A DNA stretch of 64,000 bases from Tubiluchus corallicola (taxonomy: Eukaryota > Priapulida > Priapulimorpha > Priapulimorphida > Tubiluchidae): positions 525,727 through 589,726 of the forward strand of contig JAQGDQ010000119.1 of NCBI GenBank assembly GCA_030141605.1, written 5' to 3'. Shown one piece after another: positions 38,101 through 52,640 of the stretch; within the stretch, counting starts at the first letter, position 1, and each line of letters starts with the position of its first letter. The notes beneath the pieces are model-generated. The model worked only from the letters and a program-made list of their open reading frames with translations. It did no database searches and had not been told where the DNA came from. Position numbers and translations under genes: made by a program.

Positions 38101-41100
38101 ATTTCTAGTTATTGCTAAGAGTGTTCTGTTTCTTCAGATTTTTGTTCCTGTCAATCGCATTAGTCATCACAGGAGTTCTCATCACGTGGACTTCCTGCTA
38201 TTTTAACTTGTTTAGCCAAAATTCTTGCCAAATATTGTCTTTGTCAATTACTGTTCTCGCCAGTTACACTTTTTTAATTTGTTGCCGTCTTATTGCCTGC
38301 TGTTTCAGTTCATGCCTCTGTACAGTTGTTTAACAACCCTAGGTCCGTAGTGGAAAGGTTTGCATACCATATCACATCATTCGTATCATTATTACTAGTC
38401 GTATAATAATAATAATTATTATTAGTATTAGTATTAGTATTAGTATTAGTATTAGTATTAGAATTAGTATTAGTATTAGTATTAGAATTAGTATTAGTAT
38501 TAGTATTAGTATTAGTATTAGTATTAGTATTAGTATTAGTATTAGTATTAGTATTAGTATTAGTATTAGTATTAGTATTAGTATTAGTATTAGTATTAGT
38601 ATTAGTATTAGTATTAGTATTAGTATTACTTAATCGAGGTGTGACAGTATAGAAAAAGTCAAGACAAAATATTTGTTTAAAAGATTACGCTGTGTTCGTT
38701 TTGTGAGAGCCTCTTCTTGACGAACTGTTCGAGATCATCGGCTTATTCAGCTGTTATCCAGTTTGCTAATTAATGACAACTACAATTCTGGTGCACGGTA
38801 AAAATGGTACAGGAAAAATGGCACGGTCAAAATGGTAAAGGAAAAAAATGGCACAAATGGAAAAGTAGGAAAAAATGGAACATATGTGATTTCGATGCAA
38901 TTGATTTCTATAATAAAAATACAATGCGCTCAGTAGGAAGCAGATCTCTACCAAAGGCGAACAATCCTAGTCTGATTATTTTATTCAACAAATTTAACAC
39001 AAAGATAAACAAGCAAACATACGAAAATGTACACGTATTGGTATTATATGGACCAGCAAATATTTGTTTATTAAGTGGATTTATAATCAATAATGCACGA
39101 ATATTCCACATAGTGTTTAGCTATCTTTTCACCATTAATCTTGGCGGTAATAGACTGACAAATATATACGTACCAAATCACCATATAGGGTTATACACAT
39201 TAATAAGCAAAGGTTATAGACATCGTTACACGGTTTTACAAGCGAGATTTTCTCGAAATGGAACCTGGAACTAACTCGTTGTTGTGTGTCCTAGTGGAGA
39301 TAATAAAAAAGAAGAACAAAACACTTCCTCTGAGATCTCCATGAACTGCTTCACGAGCGTTTTTTGTACGTGCTGTTCAGTCAAGTTTTGCTAAAAAAAG
39401 AACCGGCGAAAAAATTCCCGTTTTGGTACTGTTTACCCACCTTTCTTCACAAAATTTCTTGGAAATCTGTTAGATAGTTTTTGCGTAATAGGCCACTCCC
39501 ATAACAGACAATTAAGCAACTAAACAAACAAACTATGTTGAAGTATAACTTCCTTGGCAGAGGTAAAAATACTGAACTCATGTAATTATAGTCCAGTGTA
39601 ACCCTAACCCTAACATTGTAACATACATTACTAAGTGTGCGATTTTTCCGGTGCCATTTTTACCTACTTTTCCATTTGTGCAATTTTCTCTGGTGCCATT
39701 TCTTCCTGTGTCGTTTTTACCGTGCCATTTTTTCCTTCCCATTTTTAGCTACTTATCCATTGATACCATTATTTCCTGTGACATTTTTATCGTGCCATTT
39801 TTTCCTATGCTATGTTTGCCTCTATTCACAAGCATACGTAACTGTGTAACTGTAGAATCTCTAATCTCTTGAATACTACCCCACCCCCAAATGTGATCAA
39901 AGATTGTTAACTTCTTACCTCGTTTTGAAGTTCCTTTAAATTTGGGCATGGTCGTGAGGTCGGCGTGGGTATTTGACGAAGCATAGTAGAGCAAGAATGG
40001 TCGTTTGTCATTTTTCGCTTGTTGTATGAACTGCGTTGCATCATTCACGAACTTCGGCGCCATCTTTGTTAAGTCTATTGGCTGCTGCACAATGGTAGCA
40101 TTTTTATACAGGAAACAGTAGTTGTCCAATACTGGTATAGTTGTGCCCTGTTGAATTAAGTTAACATGATTATACACGCATTTCATACCAAGGATATTTG
40201 CCATAAAAAGCTTTTCTTAGAAATTAAACTGTCCCTTTTAATTATGATGGTGGAATCTATCTGTAGGCCAACCAGATAACTACAGTAATCGTCACAATAT
40301 GGTTGATCGGGTTGCCGTTTAATGATAACTGTAGTATACATATGTATGGAAACATATGTTAGTGCGCGTTCAGACTAGTGCGTTTCTGTTGCGAGTCTTC
40401 GCTCTGACAGCAAACTCACAAATGTGAACTGCTTATTGAGTTACTGTCGGCAAGTTATTGCAAATTCTCCGACAGTTGCTGCAAGTTGATTCCCTGCTAG
40501 TTACTGTCTAGTGTGAACGCCTCAGCGAGTTACTTTCGACACTTCTGGCATAAAGAAGGGAATGTCAGCTCGTGCTTACTATCGGAACGTAACTCGCAGC
40601 AAGTTTTGCTCACTAGTCTGAACACGCTTGAGAGTTACTTAGAGAATTAACTTAACTAGAAAAGTCTGAACGCGTTATAGGTTTAGTTTCATTGTATGCT
40701 GCAGACAGTGTGCAGCTTCTTGCTGAACTGAATATCATTCCACCATTCCACCACACACAAAACTTTTTTGGGATGTACCATTTACTTTATAACCTGATAA
40801 CTTTATCTACACCTTGCTAACAACTTTACTTGCTTACCCATCTGTATTTACACCAAGCAAAATTGGTGAGAGGTAGATTGTGACCAACATAGTCGAACCC
40901 ATGATTGTAAGGCAAGTGAACGCCATCATTCCTAGTCTGTTCATTTATGCCTGTAAAGCGTTTTTCCATTAAATAATAGCTTTCTGGTCATCATCGCAAG
41001 TTTCAATTTTCATTTATTTTTATTTTAAATTTATTTCATACGTTTAAAACTACATAGCGTTATATGAAAAATGAAAATACTCGACTATGCAATAAAATTA

Positions 41101-43400
41101 CTAAGAAGCTACTAAAATATTTACATATGTACATACATACGCACCCAGAACTAAAACGGAAATACACAAGACAGATCATTAAAAAAGTACAATACACAGA
41201 GGCATGAAACTTGATAAAAGTTGCATATTTGAAAAAGATAAAAGATTTTTAAAAAGATAAAAGATGTTGGTCTCATAGTGCAAAACATAGTTTGCACTAA
41301 TTCGTCCATATAAATGTATTATGATATGAAGAGTAAATATACAATTTATCGATTTTATCATTAGACAGTTCTGTGAGCCAATATGAAGGATCCTGTTATT
41401 TTTCTTGTAATGACGTCATTGTTAGGAATATTAAAATTTACAAATTTTTCACTCATGCTACATCTTCCCAAAAAGTTGAAGAGCCTACTGGATAAATAAA
41501 TTCAGTTGGTTAAATAATTCTGGAGTTATTTAAACTTATTTATAGTTAAAATGTTGAAGTGACGGACAGAGTGAACGTGTGAATTGTCGAATAACTGGAT
41601 TATGTCTAAGACACGAGCTAACTCGGGAAAAGAATTTCACGGTAAAGTTTTGACGAGATAAACATGCTAAAACACTTTTTGCCGAGTTATTCTAACCAGT
41701 CCTACATATCTTGGGTGATGATCATTAGATGATCTTTGAGTGACCAATAATATAATTTGTGCTTTTTTACCTTTTTTATCATTTGCTGTTATGTTCGATA
41801 TTGATTGTACCACATCACTACGAATAAATGGTATAAATAAAATAAGCTGAGTTCTGCTCATACTTTTTGACTAGATGATTCTAAGCTAAACAGTGACATT
41901 TTATATTACGTGTGTGTTTTTTTCTGTGCAATCTTCACTACATCAGCAAATATGTAAGTTCCGCTTATTGCGAATTGCAGCAAATTAAATTTGCCTTTTA
42001 AGTTATTTACTGTTATTGAGAATGATTTCCTTTTGGTGACATTTAAGTTCATACGAGATCTAAGGTTAGACAAATTATCTTGATATTTGACACTAAAATG
42101 ATCTATGCTGCGCCAGTATTCACACAAACGAGATTGTGCAATATAAAATACCCAAGTGCCATTTTCCCACCATGCCTGTCCGGTATCCATTGTCTCTGAG
42201 CATTTCTGCAATGGTAATTTCGCTTTTTGGAAGTCCCGTGGTGTGATTATGGTTGAAGACGCGCCACAGCCCGGTCACCCCTACTCGAGCTGCCAGACGA
42301 CCTGTCCAAAAGCAACGTTTTTCTCATTTAAGAAAAATCAACTGTATTACATCTATCGCAATCATTAAGTGCAATACTCTTTTGTGTCGCAGGATGGCGT
42401 TACATATTTTTAACTGCACGTATTTCATTGTTGCAGTATACTTATTAACCTTATTACAGTATGATAGCAGCTCATAATAAAGTTTCGTACTTAGATCGAA
42501 ATGTAAAATAAATATTATTTTAGTTATTTAACATTTCTTAGAGAAAGGTGGCGTCATTGTGAACTATACCAATAGAATCATGCATCGATTCCGTTATTTT
42601 AGTGCCATCTCTAGGTAGTCACTGGCAATGTACTGCCAATGATATTTTAGAGCTTTCGAACACTTATCCATACAAATATGATCGCATTATAGCGTAGTAT
42701 TTATTGTTATTCCCTTCAAGCAGCAATCTAAGCGCGTACATAGCATTAAGTGATTCACTCAGTAAATGAACCAGAAACTGAACAAACGAATAAAATTTTT
42801 ATAAATTTATTTCATAGCAAATGCACAGTGGCCTACATCGTGCTTTTGTTGAAACGCTTTCCAATTGCAGTCATCAGTTTCTCGCACATGTGGGTTACAT
42901 AGCAAGTAGAAGACAATGAGAAATTAAATTAACATTATAAGCTAGAAAATAATATGCAGTAAAACTAATTAAGAAAAATTAAGAAAACGAATTAAAACTA
43001 AGAAAAAAAGCAATACTCATAAAGCTATGCTTCACATCGTCATGATTACCAACAACGTTGTCGTCATCGTCAAAAAATTGTAATAGTGCAAACTTATAAC
43101 AGGTTTCGGCTAAGCACACTATCGAACATTCAAATTACCTGTGAGGAGAGCGGTGCGACTGGGTGAACAAATGCTCTCGGCCGAGTACCACTGAGTGAAC
43201 CTCATTCCTCCAGCAGCCAAGTCATCAATCGTTTCCCATTCCTGCACAGGATGGCCATACGAGGACAGGTCTCCAAAACCAACGTCGTCTGCCATTATCA
43301 GAACAATGTTCGGGCTCTTATTGTCGTCATCATCTTGTTTGCCAGCTGTGACGGTGATGACGGTCAGGAGTGTGACTACACTCAGAAGCAAAATTCCCAT
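33355..43400 (-). CDS. Arylsulfatase A-like sulfatase
   Basis: A complete secreted/lysosomal-type sulfatase, which hydrolyses sulfate esters using Ca2+ and a formylglycine. Exons: 43400-43139, 42301-42152, 40950-40838, 40147-39919, 37874-37710, 34744-34574, 33863-33355; all GT-AG and in phase, 532 codons. Residues 1-19 form a signal peptide. [14 protein letters not shown] (31-44) supplies metal-binding Asp38 and Asp39, and CSPSR (78-82) is the Cys that becomes formylglycine. GKWHLG (133-138) gives the catalytic Lys and His, and TSDNG (286-290) completes the metal site. Lys309 in [14 protein letters not shown] fits the substrate Lys. The C-terminus has an ARSA-like CC-x8-C-x-C cluster. Human ARSA is 507 residues. 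An in-frame ATG at 43481 would add 27 basic residues; I prefer 43400 because it puts the hydrophobic stretch first. ARSA and GALNS are close relatives, so the exact substrate (sulfatide, GalNAc-6-sulfate or other) cannot be told. Confidence 0.95.
35041..35131. repeat. (TA)n microsatellite
   Basis: About 45 uninterrupted TA dinucleotides within the arylsulfatase intron. The Tyr/Ile frames across it on both strands are artefacts. Confidence 0.95.
35222..35560. repeat. Degenerate CCACA-rich low-complexity tract
   Basis: A purine-poor region composed of words such as CACCACAC, CATACCAC and CCACACTA, with strong strand asymmetry (almost no G on the plus strand). The His/Thr/Pro frames it creates are not coding. 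Confidence 0.8.
38409..38629 (+). repeat. (ATTAGT)n hexanucleotide array
   Basis: About 36 copies of the hexamer ATTAGT, with ATTAGA variants near 38460 and 38484. It resembles a telomeric hexamer in length but not in sequence (TTAGTA rather than TTAGGG). It lies in arylsulfatase intron 4. Confidence 0.95.
38790..39806. mobile_element. Foldback-like element A with motif-array ends
   Basis: The left end (38790-38882) is an array of short degenerate motifs such as GGAAAAATGGCACGGT. The right end (39640-39806) is an array of the reverse complement (ACCGTGCCATTTTTTCC). The outermost roughly 33 bases pair well: GCACGGTAAAAATGG at the left and ATTTTTATCGTGCCAT at the right. The middle has an open frame without recognised similarity. 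Termini built of repeated motifs suggest a foldback-type or unusual DNA transposon. It lies in arylsulfatase intron 4. Confidence 0.6.
40362..40674. mobile_element. PIF/Harbinger-like MITE
   Basis: A 313-bp element with CGCGTTCAGACT near the left end and AGTCTGAACGCG at the right end, flanked by TTA on both sides (40359-40361 and 40675-40677). A second inner copy, CTAGTCTGAACACG, precedes the right end. TTA target duplications are typical of Harbinger-type elements. It lies in intron 3 of the arylsulfatase. Confidence 0.6.
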
Positions 43401-43481
43401 CAAGTGTCTAAAATGAAAACGAAAACGGTACACCCTACCTTTGCCAGCTCCTGCTTTTGTATGCGCCAGCTTGGCCAGCAT

Positions 43482-46410
43482 TAGACTACAAAATTTTTTT
43501 ATTTAAAAAATAAAATAATTAGCCACTTAACGCAGAGCGACGCAGTGAAGATGAAACAAAGGAATTGCTCCCACAGAATCGGGAATTTTCAGAAAAAAAA
43601 CATTTAATGTAAAATGCCAGATTTTAGAAAAATTTAGAAGCAAAGAAAAGAAACAAAGAAAAATTTAGAAGCAAAGAAAATGTGCATATATTACTTGTTT
43701 TCATGAATATAACAATCACTGTGCTTTAAAAAAACGAAAAATCATATAAATGGCAGATTAAAACTCATAATTTTATTCTGACATATTAATTGTTTTTTCC
43801 TAAACAAGAAAAAACATTGAAACAGTTAATTTTAATGAAATCTCGGAGAGGCGTGAACTGTTCCACTTCTACCAAGCAACAAAATTTCTCTTGAAAATTG
43901 AAGACGACTTGCAGCTGGCGGCAGAATTTCTTACGAGGAAAACACATAACGAGGCGTCTGTGCGAAATGGCCCTTAGAAATATTGCTAGATTATTGGTTG
44001 CCAGTGAAGTGTGTTTAAAGGAAATGTAAAACCTTCTGAGAAGCTGGGCTTATTTCAATGTTCACGAAAAATGTTACAAAATTTAGTAATAAAAATGTAA
44101 TAAGGGCCTCGGGAAATTAGCTAATCACTTTAAAATTCCAGTGATTTCACGCTTGGGCGCTCCCTTTTTTAACGCCCATTCTTCCGCCAAAGATGTTGTT
44201 CATCGACTGAAGAAAAGCAGCGCATGCAATTTCTGTCACAACTCAAAAGCATGACCACCCCTAAGTTTTTACACCCTAAGTAGATAGTTAATTTTGTGAT
44301 AAAAAATGTGAGCATTAGGAAAGCTGCAGAAGTTTGAAACGCATTTACGGAAAACCACACTGCGGTTACCAAAGATCACGAAGTCTACCAGTTACATCAT
44401 AATTTTCAAGAGCACAACGGCGACGACCGCGCCTGAAAATTTCTTCTGCAGCGGTAGTTTACATTAATTTTATGCTTTATCGGCAATTTTTTGCAAATTT
44501 CTTTATTATTATTTGTCGAAGTTCAAGTGAAATAAAGTAAAACAGTAAAATAAACCTAACACGCCAAGTGACTTGTTCTTTCCTTTAAAACTACATACAC
44601 ACATCTATGGTGAGTTTACGAACGGTCATTCGTAAATGATAAACTATGATTTGTAATTTTTTTTACAAAACAGAGTCATACCTTTTTGTAGTCATGATAT
44701 AAAATATTCAATGTATGTAAGTCCAGTGCACGATTTATCCCGACGCGTAGGCTTTTTAATCGAGCAACTGATACAAGCAAAAAATCTTAATTTGCACCAG
44801 TTATTCGCATACATGCCCTTTGTATTTGTTTACTAGTCTGAGTAATCGCGCGCATTTTATGCATAAATAAACTAATAATAAAGGCAATAATGCATTTTTC
44901 TGCATATCGTAGTAGGCGCATTGAAAAATTCGTCTAGGTCACTGTCTTAGGTTGACCAGACATTGACCCATATGCTGGGTCACTGTCTGCCCAAGCTTGC
45001 CCTAACTGCAACCCTGACTGCTTTGTTTAGAGCTGCTGGCAGATCAGACGCAGGACAAAATCTCTATAAAAACGTTTTGGGTTGTTTACAAAGGTGAATA
45101 ATGTATACTGGTGGCTTTTCTTTTGCAAATAAACGGAAAGATTACGGTCATACATCGGTCTGTTTTACCTTTTATGTAGCCATTTAAAGATTTTTTGTGT
45201 AGAAAGGCATAGAAGATTTGGCATTTATGATATATTTGCTATAATGATAAATATAGTTATTGTGATTACGTACTGAGTTATAGATAATGATGAGTCACAT
45301 ATTGTCAAGCCAACAGTACACAACAGCGTAGGAGTAGTAGTAATGCAGCAGCAACAACAGCAGCAGCAACAGCAGCCGTAGCAGCAACAACAACAACAGC
45401 AAAAACAACAACAACGACAACAACAGTTGGTCTATCTATGAGTTTCTAAACCATTTGTGCTGTCTGTGTTTAACCATCCATTCTTCCAACAAAAAGTACT
45501 CTGACAAAACGTATATACTCTTGCAACGTATGCAGTTTCTACCAATAGATGGCGCGGCGTTCCTTTTTCCTCCATCGTCTTTGTTCTTTTCTAGCAGAAA
45601 CGTTGACAATATTAACTGCAAAATTTGAGCTCCTTCGACTTCAAATCGCTGGTTTATCGTTCCATATCTGTATCCAGTCTATTGACAGCAGACATTCTTG
45701 GCGCATCCCGGTTTGTTACCCTCTTTCAAAAAGCTTCGTTTATTTTTACGAGGATGCATCTACGCCGCCCGTCATTATAAACATGTCAATTACCAAGCAA
45801 TTATTTACTACCTCCGCTAGTTCGTTCAAACGTTCGCCAGTAAATCGTCTTCCACGACATACATTGCCCTGCGTAGGGCTCGTAAAATAAAGAAACTGTA
45901 AAAGATTTAGCCGAACTAATCAACCTAAATTTAAGGCAACAATTCGGTTATCAGCATTTATGGCTCTCCTGGCCACACTTACTGAGAGTCTGCTAGATAA
46001 GCGAGTGTGATAAACACTAACAAGTTTTTAAACGGCAGAGCTTCAGTTGGAAAAAACTGCTTTGCCCTCGGCCGGGAGGGAGTGTTCTAGGCACATTAAA
46101 GAATACAAGAGCAATGTAGTATTTTTAAGAGTGGCAAGATGAATTTAGAGGTGTTTTCGCTTCTGTTAGTTCAAAAATAATTGTAGGAGATGGCGACACC
46201 AACGCTATAAAGAATAGCAGTTAAAACATAATAGGGATGAATTTGGCGATATCTGTTAAGCGAATATAAGCTGGTGTCATAACCAGGCCTGATAATGTGC
46301 CTAACGAAGCAATGAAAAGCATAAATATTGTCATTGTCAAAGTTGCCATTGTTGGGTTGCTGTTGTTGCATCTTTATCGTCGTTGTCGCTGTAACCGCTG
46401 TAGTTGCTGT
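43482..46410. other. Upstream flank of the arylsulfatase and intergenic sequence
   Basis: The first few hundred bases should contain the arylsulfatase promoter; no motif was identified. A CAG/CAA-rich microsatellite lies at 45345-45425. An open frame at 45549-45890 (plus) has no recognised family or splice context. Confidence 0.4.
45345..45425 (+). repeat. CAG/CAA trinucleotide tract
   Basis: An imperfect run of CAG, CAA and ACA triplets that would read as Gln-rich in one frame. No coding exon surrounds it. Confidence 0.85.
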
Positions 46411-46422
46411 TTGATTGATTCC

Positions 46423-46580
<158 letters not shown>

Positions 46581-46604
46581 TGTTGCTTGAGTGATAGATG
46601 GTTG

Positions 46605-46720
46605 GATGGATATCCATGGATGGATGGACGGATGGATGGATGGATAGATGGATGGATGGATGGATGGATGGATGTATGGATGGATGGATGGATGGATGGA
46701 TGGATGGATGGATGGAAGGA
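46605..46720. repeat. (GGAT)n tetranucleotide microsatellite
   Basis: About 28 copies of GGAT with occasional AGAT, GTAT and GGAC variants, adjoining the TTGA tract. The minus-strand (HPSI)n frame is an artefact. Confidence 0.95.
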
Positions 46721-46739
46721 TAAATAAATAGATAGATAA

Positions 46740-49690
46740 ATAAATAGACATATATTTATTTATTGACGATTTACAAGCCATACAATTACAATTGCAATTA
46801 CAAGTTACAAAACATTACGTAAACAATGCAATACATTACCATGAAGAAAAAACTACACAGACAAAACCCCACACAGAGGGTGTAATCGTCAACACAATAC
46901 ACAATAAAACACAATAATAATAGTAAACGGCATTTAGCGACAGGACCTGATATTAAATAATTATAGCAAAACTAGAATATAGCTAACTAGCAAGTTCACT
47001 AGAAATGAAAAAGCAAAGATGACTTTCAAGTGTGCCCACACGTACATCCTTTCTCAACGAGATTAATAGTTGAAGCCAGGTTGGTAAATGAAACAGCTAT
47101 AAAGACAAAAGCAATTTTCCTGGTGTTCATCCATCTGTTTACTAACTAGGCCCAATGTTGCTTAGCCAAGCATTCAGTGCGAATATTTACATTTATATGT
47201 TGTTGTTTAGTGATTAACTAATCAGAAATGCTGTGTTAACCAGCTTAGTACCACCCCATCACGGCTCCTACCATTAGAGTGTTGCAGCACGTTTGCATGT
47301 CATGCATTTCTTTAATTCGAATTTTGTATACCCACGTCTCCAATAACTGAAAGAGAAGTTTCTTTAATTATTAATTTTCAACTCTAAATTCAAACTGTAA
47401 TCTGTACAAGTAATTGTTTTATGTATTATACATGAATGAACGTATAGACTGCGATACATTTGACTTACGTTTATTACGTATGCACTTTACTTTATGCACC
47501 AACAACTAAAGTATATTATGTATGTATGTAGTTAGATTGTATTGTACAGTGTTCTATTAGACTATTAATAGCACGTGTGACTTGGTGTGCGTCGTAAGTA
47601 ATTTTGTATTTGTGGCAAAAGTATGCACAAGAAACATGACTTTTAGCACAGAACACATAAAGACTGTAACACTGATTTCTGTTAAAATTTATTTTTAAAC
47701 GCATCGTCACTATAACCACAATTATTAACAAAGTTCGTATTTTTATGCGCAACGGTTTATTATTTGTATTTATTATTTGCATCTACAGTTTAAGACTCCG
47801 TAACAGTGACAGTCAGCGGTGGAGTACAGTAAAAATCACTCAATTAAAATGATGGGCACAGTGAAAAAAACCGGCACACTAAAGAGCTTCTTCCTCTTTG
47901 GTGAATTTTCCAGAGGGATGTAGGGTTATATTTTTATCTAATTTTCCGTTTGCGCATTTTTTCCCTATGCTATATTTACCGTGCCATTATTAACTGTGAA
48001 ATAACTGGCATAGTCGTTGCCGATACGTGAATGTGTACTTTTCTATGCTTACTTTGTATCAACAAATGAGGTCAAAACGAGATTTACAATGTCAAATAAA
48101 TGTTAAGAACTTTACTTCAATTAAATGATTTCGTGCACATTTAGCTTTTCACATTTCTACAAATCCTAGTTACATTAATATTTGGATTTATGTGTAACAG
48201 CTGCTTGACAGTTTCGCCAAAAATGATCAACTTCGCCCACGTCAGTATTAGTAGCATACTAGTAGCTCATATGGGCATAGTCAGATTTGTAAAATCTAGC
48301 GAAAAAATTATTTTACCTAATCTCTTCTAATTCACAGTTAATAGGTAAAATATATGGAGTAAATTGTCCAATCACAAAAAAGTGCAAGAAAACGATTTAT
48401 GGTGTTTTCTTGTAGTATCTGGCCTAGGAAATAACATATCACAGGTTGGTGGAATTTGGAGGTTCTAAAAGGATCTAATTAAGACGCAAAAATAGCCGCC
48501 ATTTGACCAAAAATATTTAGTCTACCAAAATTGTAAAAAAATACTCATTTTGACTCAAAAGCATGAAACTTTACATAGTGGTACAACATATTAAGGTTGG
48601 ATATGGTTAATTTTGGTTATGAAATCAATCAACATTTTCCAATATGCCAGCAATTTTAAATATGGCCGACAATATGGCTTATAAGAGCTATATTAAATTA
48701 ACCTAATTAAAGACCCTTTTGAAAGTTTGTTATTTTCTGTAGCTGGAAAAAAGTTACGTAAATTTTGCAATAATTTTGTATTAACGACTCTTTTATAAGA
48801 TTGTAGACCTACGTCCATACTGATAGAAGGAATGACGTAAAATAAGTAAAGGGCCGTTACTGGTTACTGGTTTCACCATCACGATGCTGATCACGATATA
48901 GACGGCAATGTTTATTTTCATTAATGCAGCCAGGAGAGATGCTTCACTGTTGTCAGACGTAGAACTCATGCTTCTTCACATAGGTGTCAGAACTGGGATA
49001 CCCGCTTGCAGTCTGTCAAACTGGCGATCTATGATGGTCGGATTCTGCTCTCCCCATCTGAGTTCCCCTCAAACTAGCATAATAGCACAGGGAGCTTACT
49101 TTGGACTGCTCTTATTTCCTAACATGCAGTCTACACTGATGGCAAGGACTTTATTAAATTTCTGTTAACTTTTGCCTATAAGATCATATGCATATCTCTT
49201 GACAAGCTGGTAGTATTGGTCTAGAAGATCATCTGCATTCACAGCTCGCAGCAGGGCTTGGTTAGACTCCTCACTCACGCACAGGACGTCTCTCGTAGAT
49301 TAGGGGCTTTGGCATTGCTATACCTTTATTATATTGCACTGCACGCGTTCGACAGCTCATGCATGAGCACAGCGGTAAATTTGAAATTTTATCTTAAAAC
49401 GTACCGAGTTTTAGTGCAACACACTGAATCTCACAGTAGTGCTGTACTTCAATTTTCGCTTTTCCAAACACGTGCACACGTGCAACACGCGTATGGAACG
49501 TTTTTGCTGTTGAAAATTATGTTAGTTTGCGACATCACCAATAGTTGAGCTCGCCCTCCGTTAATTAAGGTTTTATCTATTATTTAGTTATCAACAACGC
49601 TTTTGCATATTATTGGCGTTAAAATGCACATTTTTAGTTTAGCGTACTTGAAAGTGTTGCAGTATATGGAAAATCACATCATGTCCTCCT
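46740..49690. other. Intergenic sequence with possible repeat remnants
   Basis: Mostly AT-rich. A short element related to the motif-array foldbacks lies at 47848-48003. The interval 48900-49260 has higher complexity and open frames on both strands broken by stops; it may be a decayed transposon or pseudogene, but no family could be named. Confidence 0.35.
47848..48003. mobile_element. Small relative of the foldback-like elements
   Basis: The left part contains GGGCACAGTGAAAAAAACC and the right part TACCGTGCCATTATTAACTG, the same words found inverted at the ends of the 38.8-kb element. The element is short (about 155 bp) and the pairing is imperfect. Confidence 0.4.
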
Positions 49691-49894
49691 TTAAGGTCTC
49701 TTTGTAGAGAAGAACGTGACGATGAGAGCGAGAAGGCTCAATTGACCAAAGAATACACTGCCATATATTTTTAAGCTTTTGAAACCTGTTACTCGGTTTG
49801 ACGCGAGATATACATATTCACTTTTTCTGTAGCTGAGAAATTTGCCCACTTTTTCTATAACTGAGAAATTTGCCCGATGGATTAGAATCTGCAT

Positions 49895-50231
49895 CAGAGA
49901 TGAGAAACAAGGTCCCTTTGGCAAGGAGTAACGGATGAAGAGTGCTTGAGAGATGGTTGTTATTTGGAGAGGAAAAAAATTTATGCAGTCTGTCAACTGA
50001 AGGACATAATGGTTAAAAGAAATAGCACAGTGAATCATTGAGCAAGCATATGTGTGCGCCTTAACGTTTTTGAGTAGAAATCAGCCTAGTAGTACAATAT
50101 ACATTGCTACTCGCCCTGATATAAAAGGGATTTAGGCACCGGATGGATGGATGAGATAAAATTATCAATTAAATAATTTTTGTACTCTATATTCTAAAGT
50201 GGACTTTGAAACAAAAACATTAAAGCACTCT
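49895..50231 (+). repeat. Plus-oriented copy of the LINE 3' end (direct repeat of 53740-54085)
   Basis: This segment matches 53740-54085 in the same orientation, including GATGAGAAACAAGGTCCC, the tail CACCGGATGGATGG and AATTATCAATTAAATAA. It carries indels, for example an extra T in CCCTTTGG and an extra GA in GAGAGATGG, which break the coding frame. It abuts the inverted arm directly at about 50232, where the sequence turns round within the same codons. Confidence 0.75.
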
Positions 50232-51600
<1,369 letters not shown>

Positions 51601-52034
51601 AGTCTGATGTAATTTATAATTTATCGTGTGAAAATATATTTACAAGAATGCATGGTTTTTACATAGAAAATATCAAAAAATGGATACATGTATAAGTACA
51701 AGATTCTACATAACACATTACGAAACATAGTAACAACATCAAACTCTGATGTATGTCATAAACCCTACTATACATGCATAGACAACACTCTAAACTCGAT
51801 AACAAAATTAACAAGCAAATTGTGTAAATATTAAATTTTATGGATTCTTCCTATTTAGAAAACATTTACTGATCAAATGACAAACAATTAATAAGATGTC
51901 GTTGCTTCCTGCCAAAAACAAATATTTACAATGAATATATATATATATATGCATGTCATACATGCACACAGACGTATAATAATCAGTGACTACATGGAAG
52001 CATGCAGGTTGATTTCCGGCCCCTAACCAATTAA
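51601..52034. other. Spacer of the large inverted repeat
   Basis: A unique AT-rich spacer of about 430 bp between the two arms. No open frame or motif of interest; a short (TA)n run occurs at about 51936-51950. Confidence 0.7.
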
Positions 52035-52046
52035 CTAATAACAAAG

Positions 52047-52306
<260 letters not shown>

Positions 52307-52408
52307 CATCGTATAATCTTAAACTGGGATGAATCAACAGAAAATCACAGTTAATACAAAAGCCACCCATGTTGGTCTCCACCACTTCTCTTATCTTGTT
52401 TTTCTTTT

Positions 52409-52640
52409 GTATGGCGGCTCATGTATAGGTACTGTGGAGCTGCATAACCCCTATTTTCATTCATTGTTATCGATAATATTCAATATAAAAAGTCTTTGTT
52501 CTTTGTTTATACTTATTAGGAACTAGAGCACGTGACGGTAGTACTGTTTGCTTCATAGCCCAGCACGGTGTGCTCACAGCTCAAGCAACATGGGCGTTTG
52601 GCTGTTGTGCCCATTTGGCTATGCTTAACTGTAACACCTA
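52409..52640 (+). repeat. Dispersed hAT-like repeat fragment (right-arm copy)
   Basis: The segment begins TGGCGGCTCATGTATAGG and continues through CCCCTATTTTCA, TATCGATAATATTCAATATA and GTAGTACTGTTTGCTTCA. Related copies are at about 51030-51255 (minus, left arm), 59893-60010 and 61029-61240 (both plus). The 61-kb copy starts CAGTGGCGGCTCGTG, which looks like a hAT terminus. Confidence 0.65.

Noticed and set aside
45549-45890. Plus-strand frame of 113 codons
   Set aside because: No family resemblance, no splice partners, and its composition is like that of surrounding non-coding sequence.
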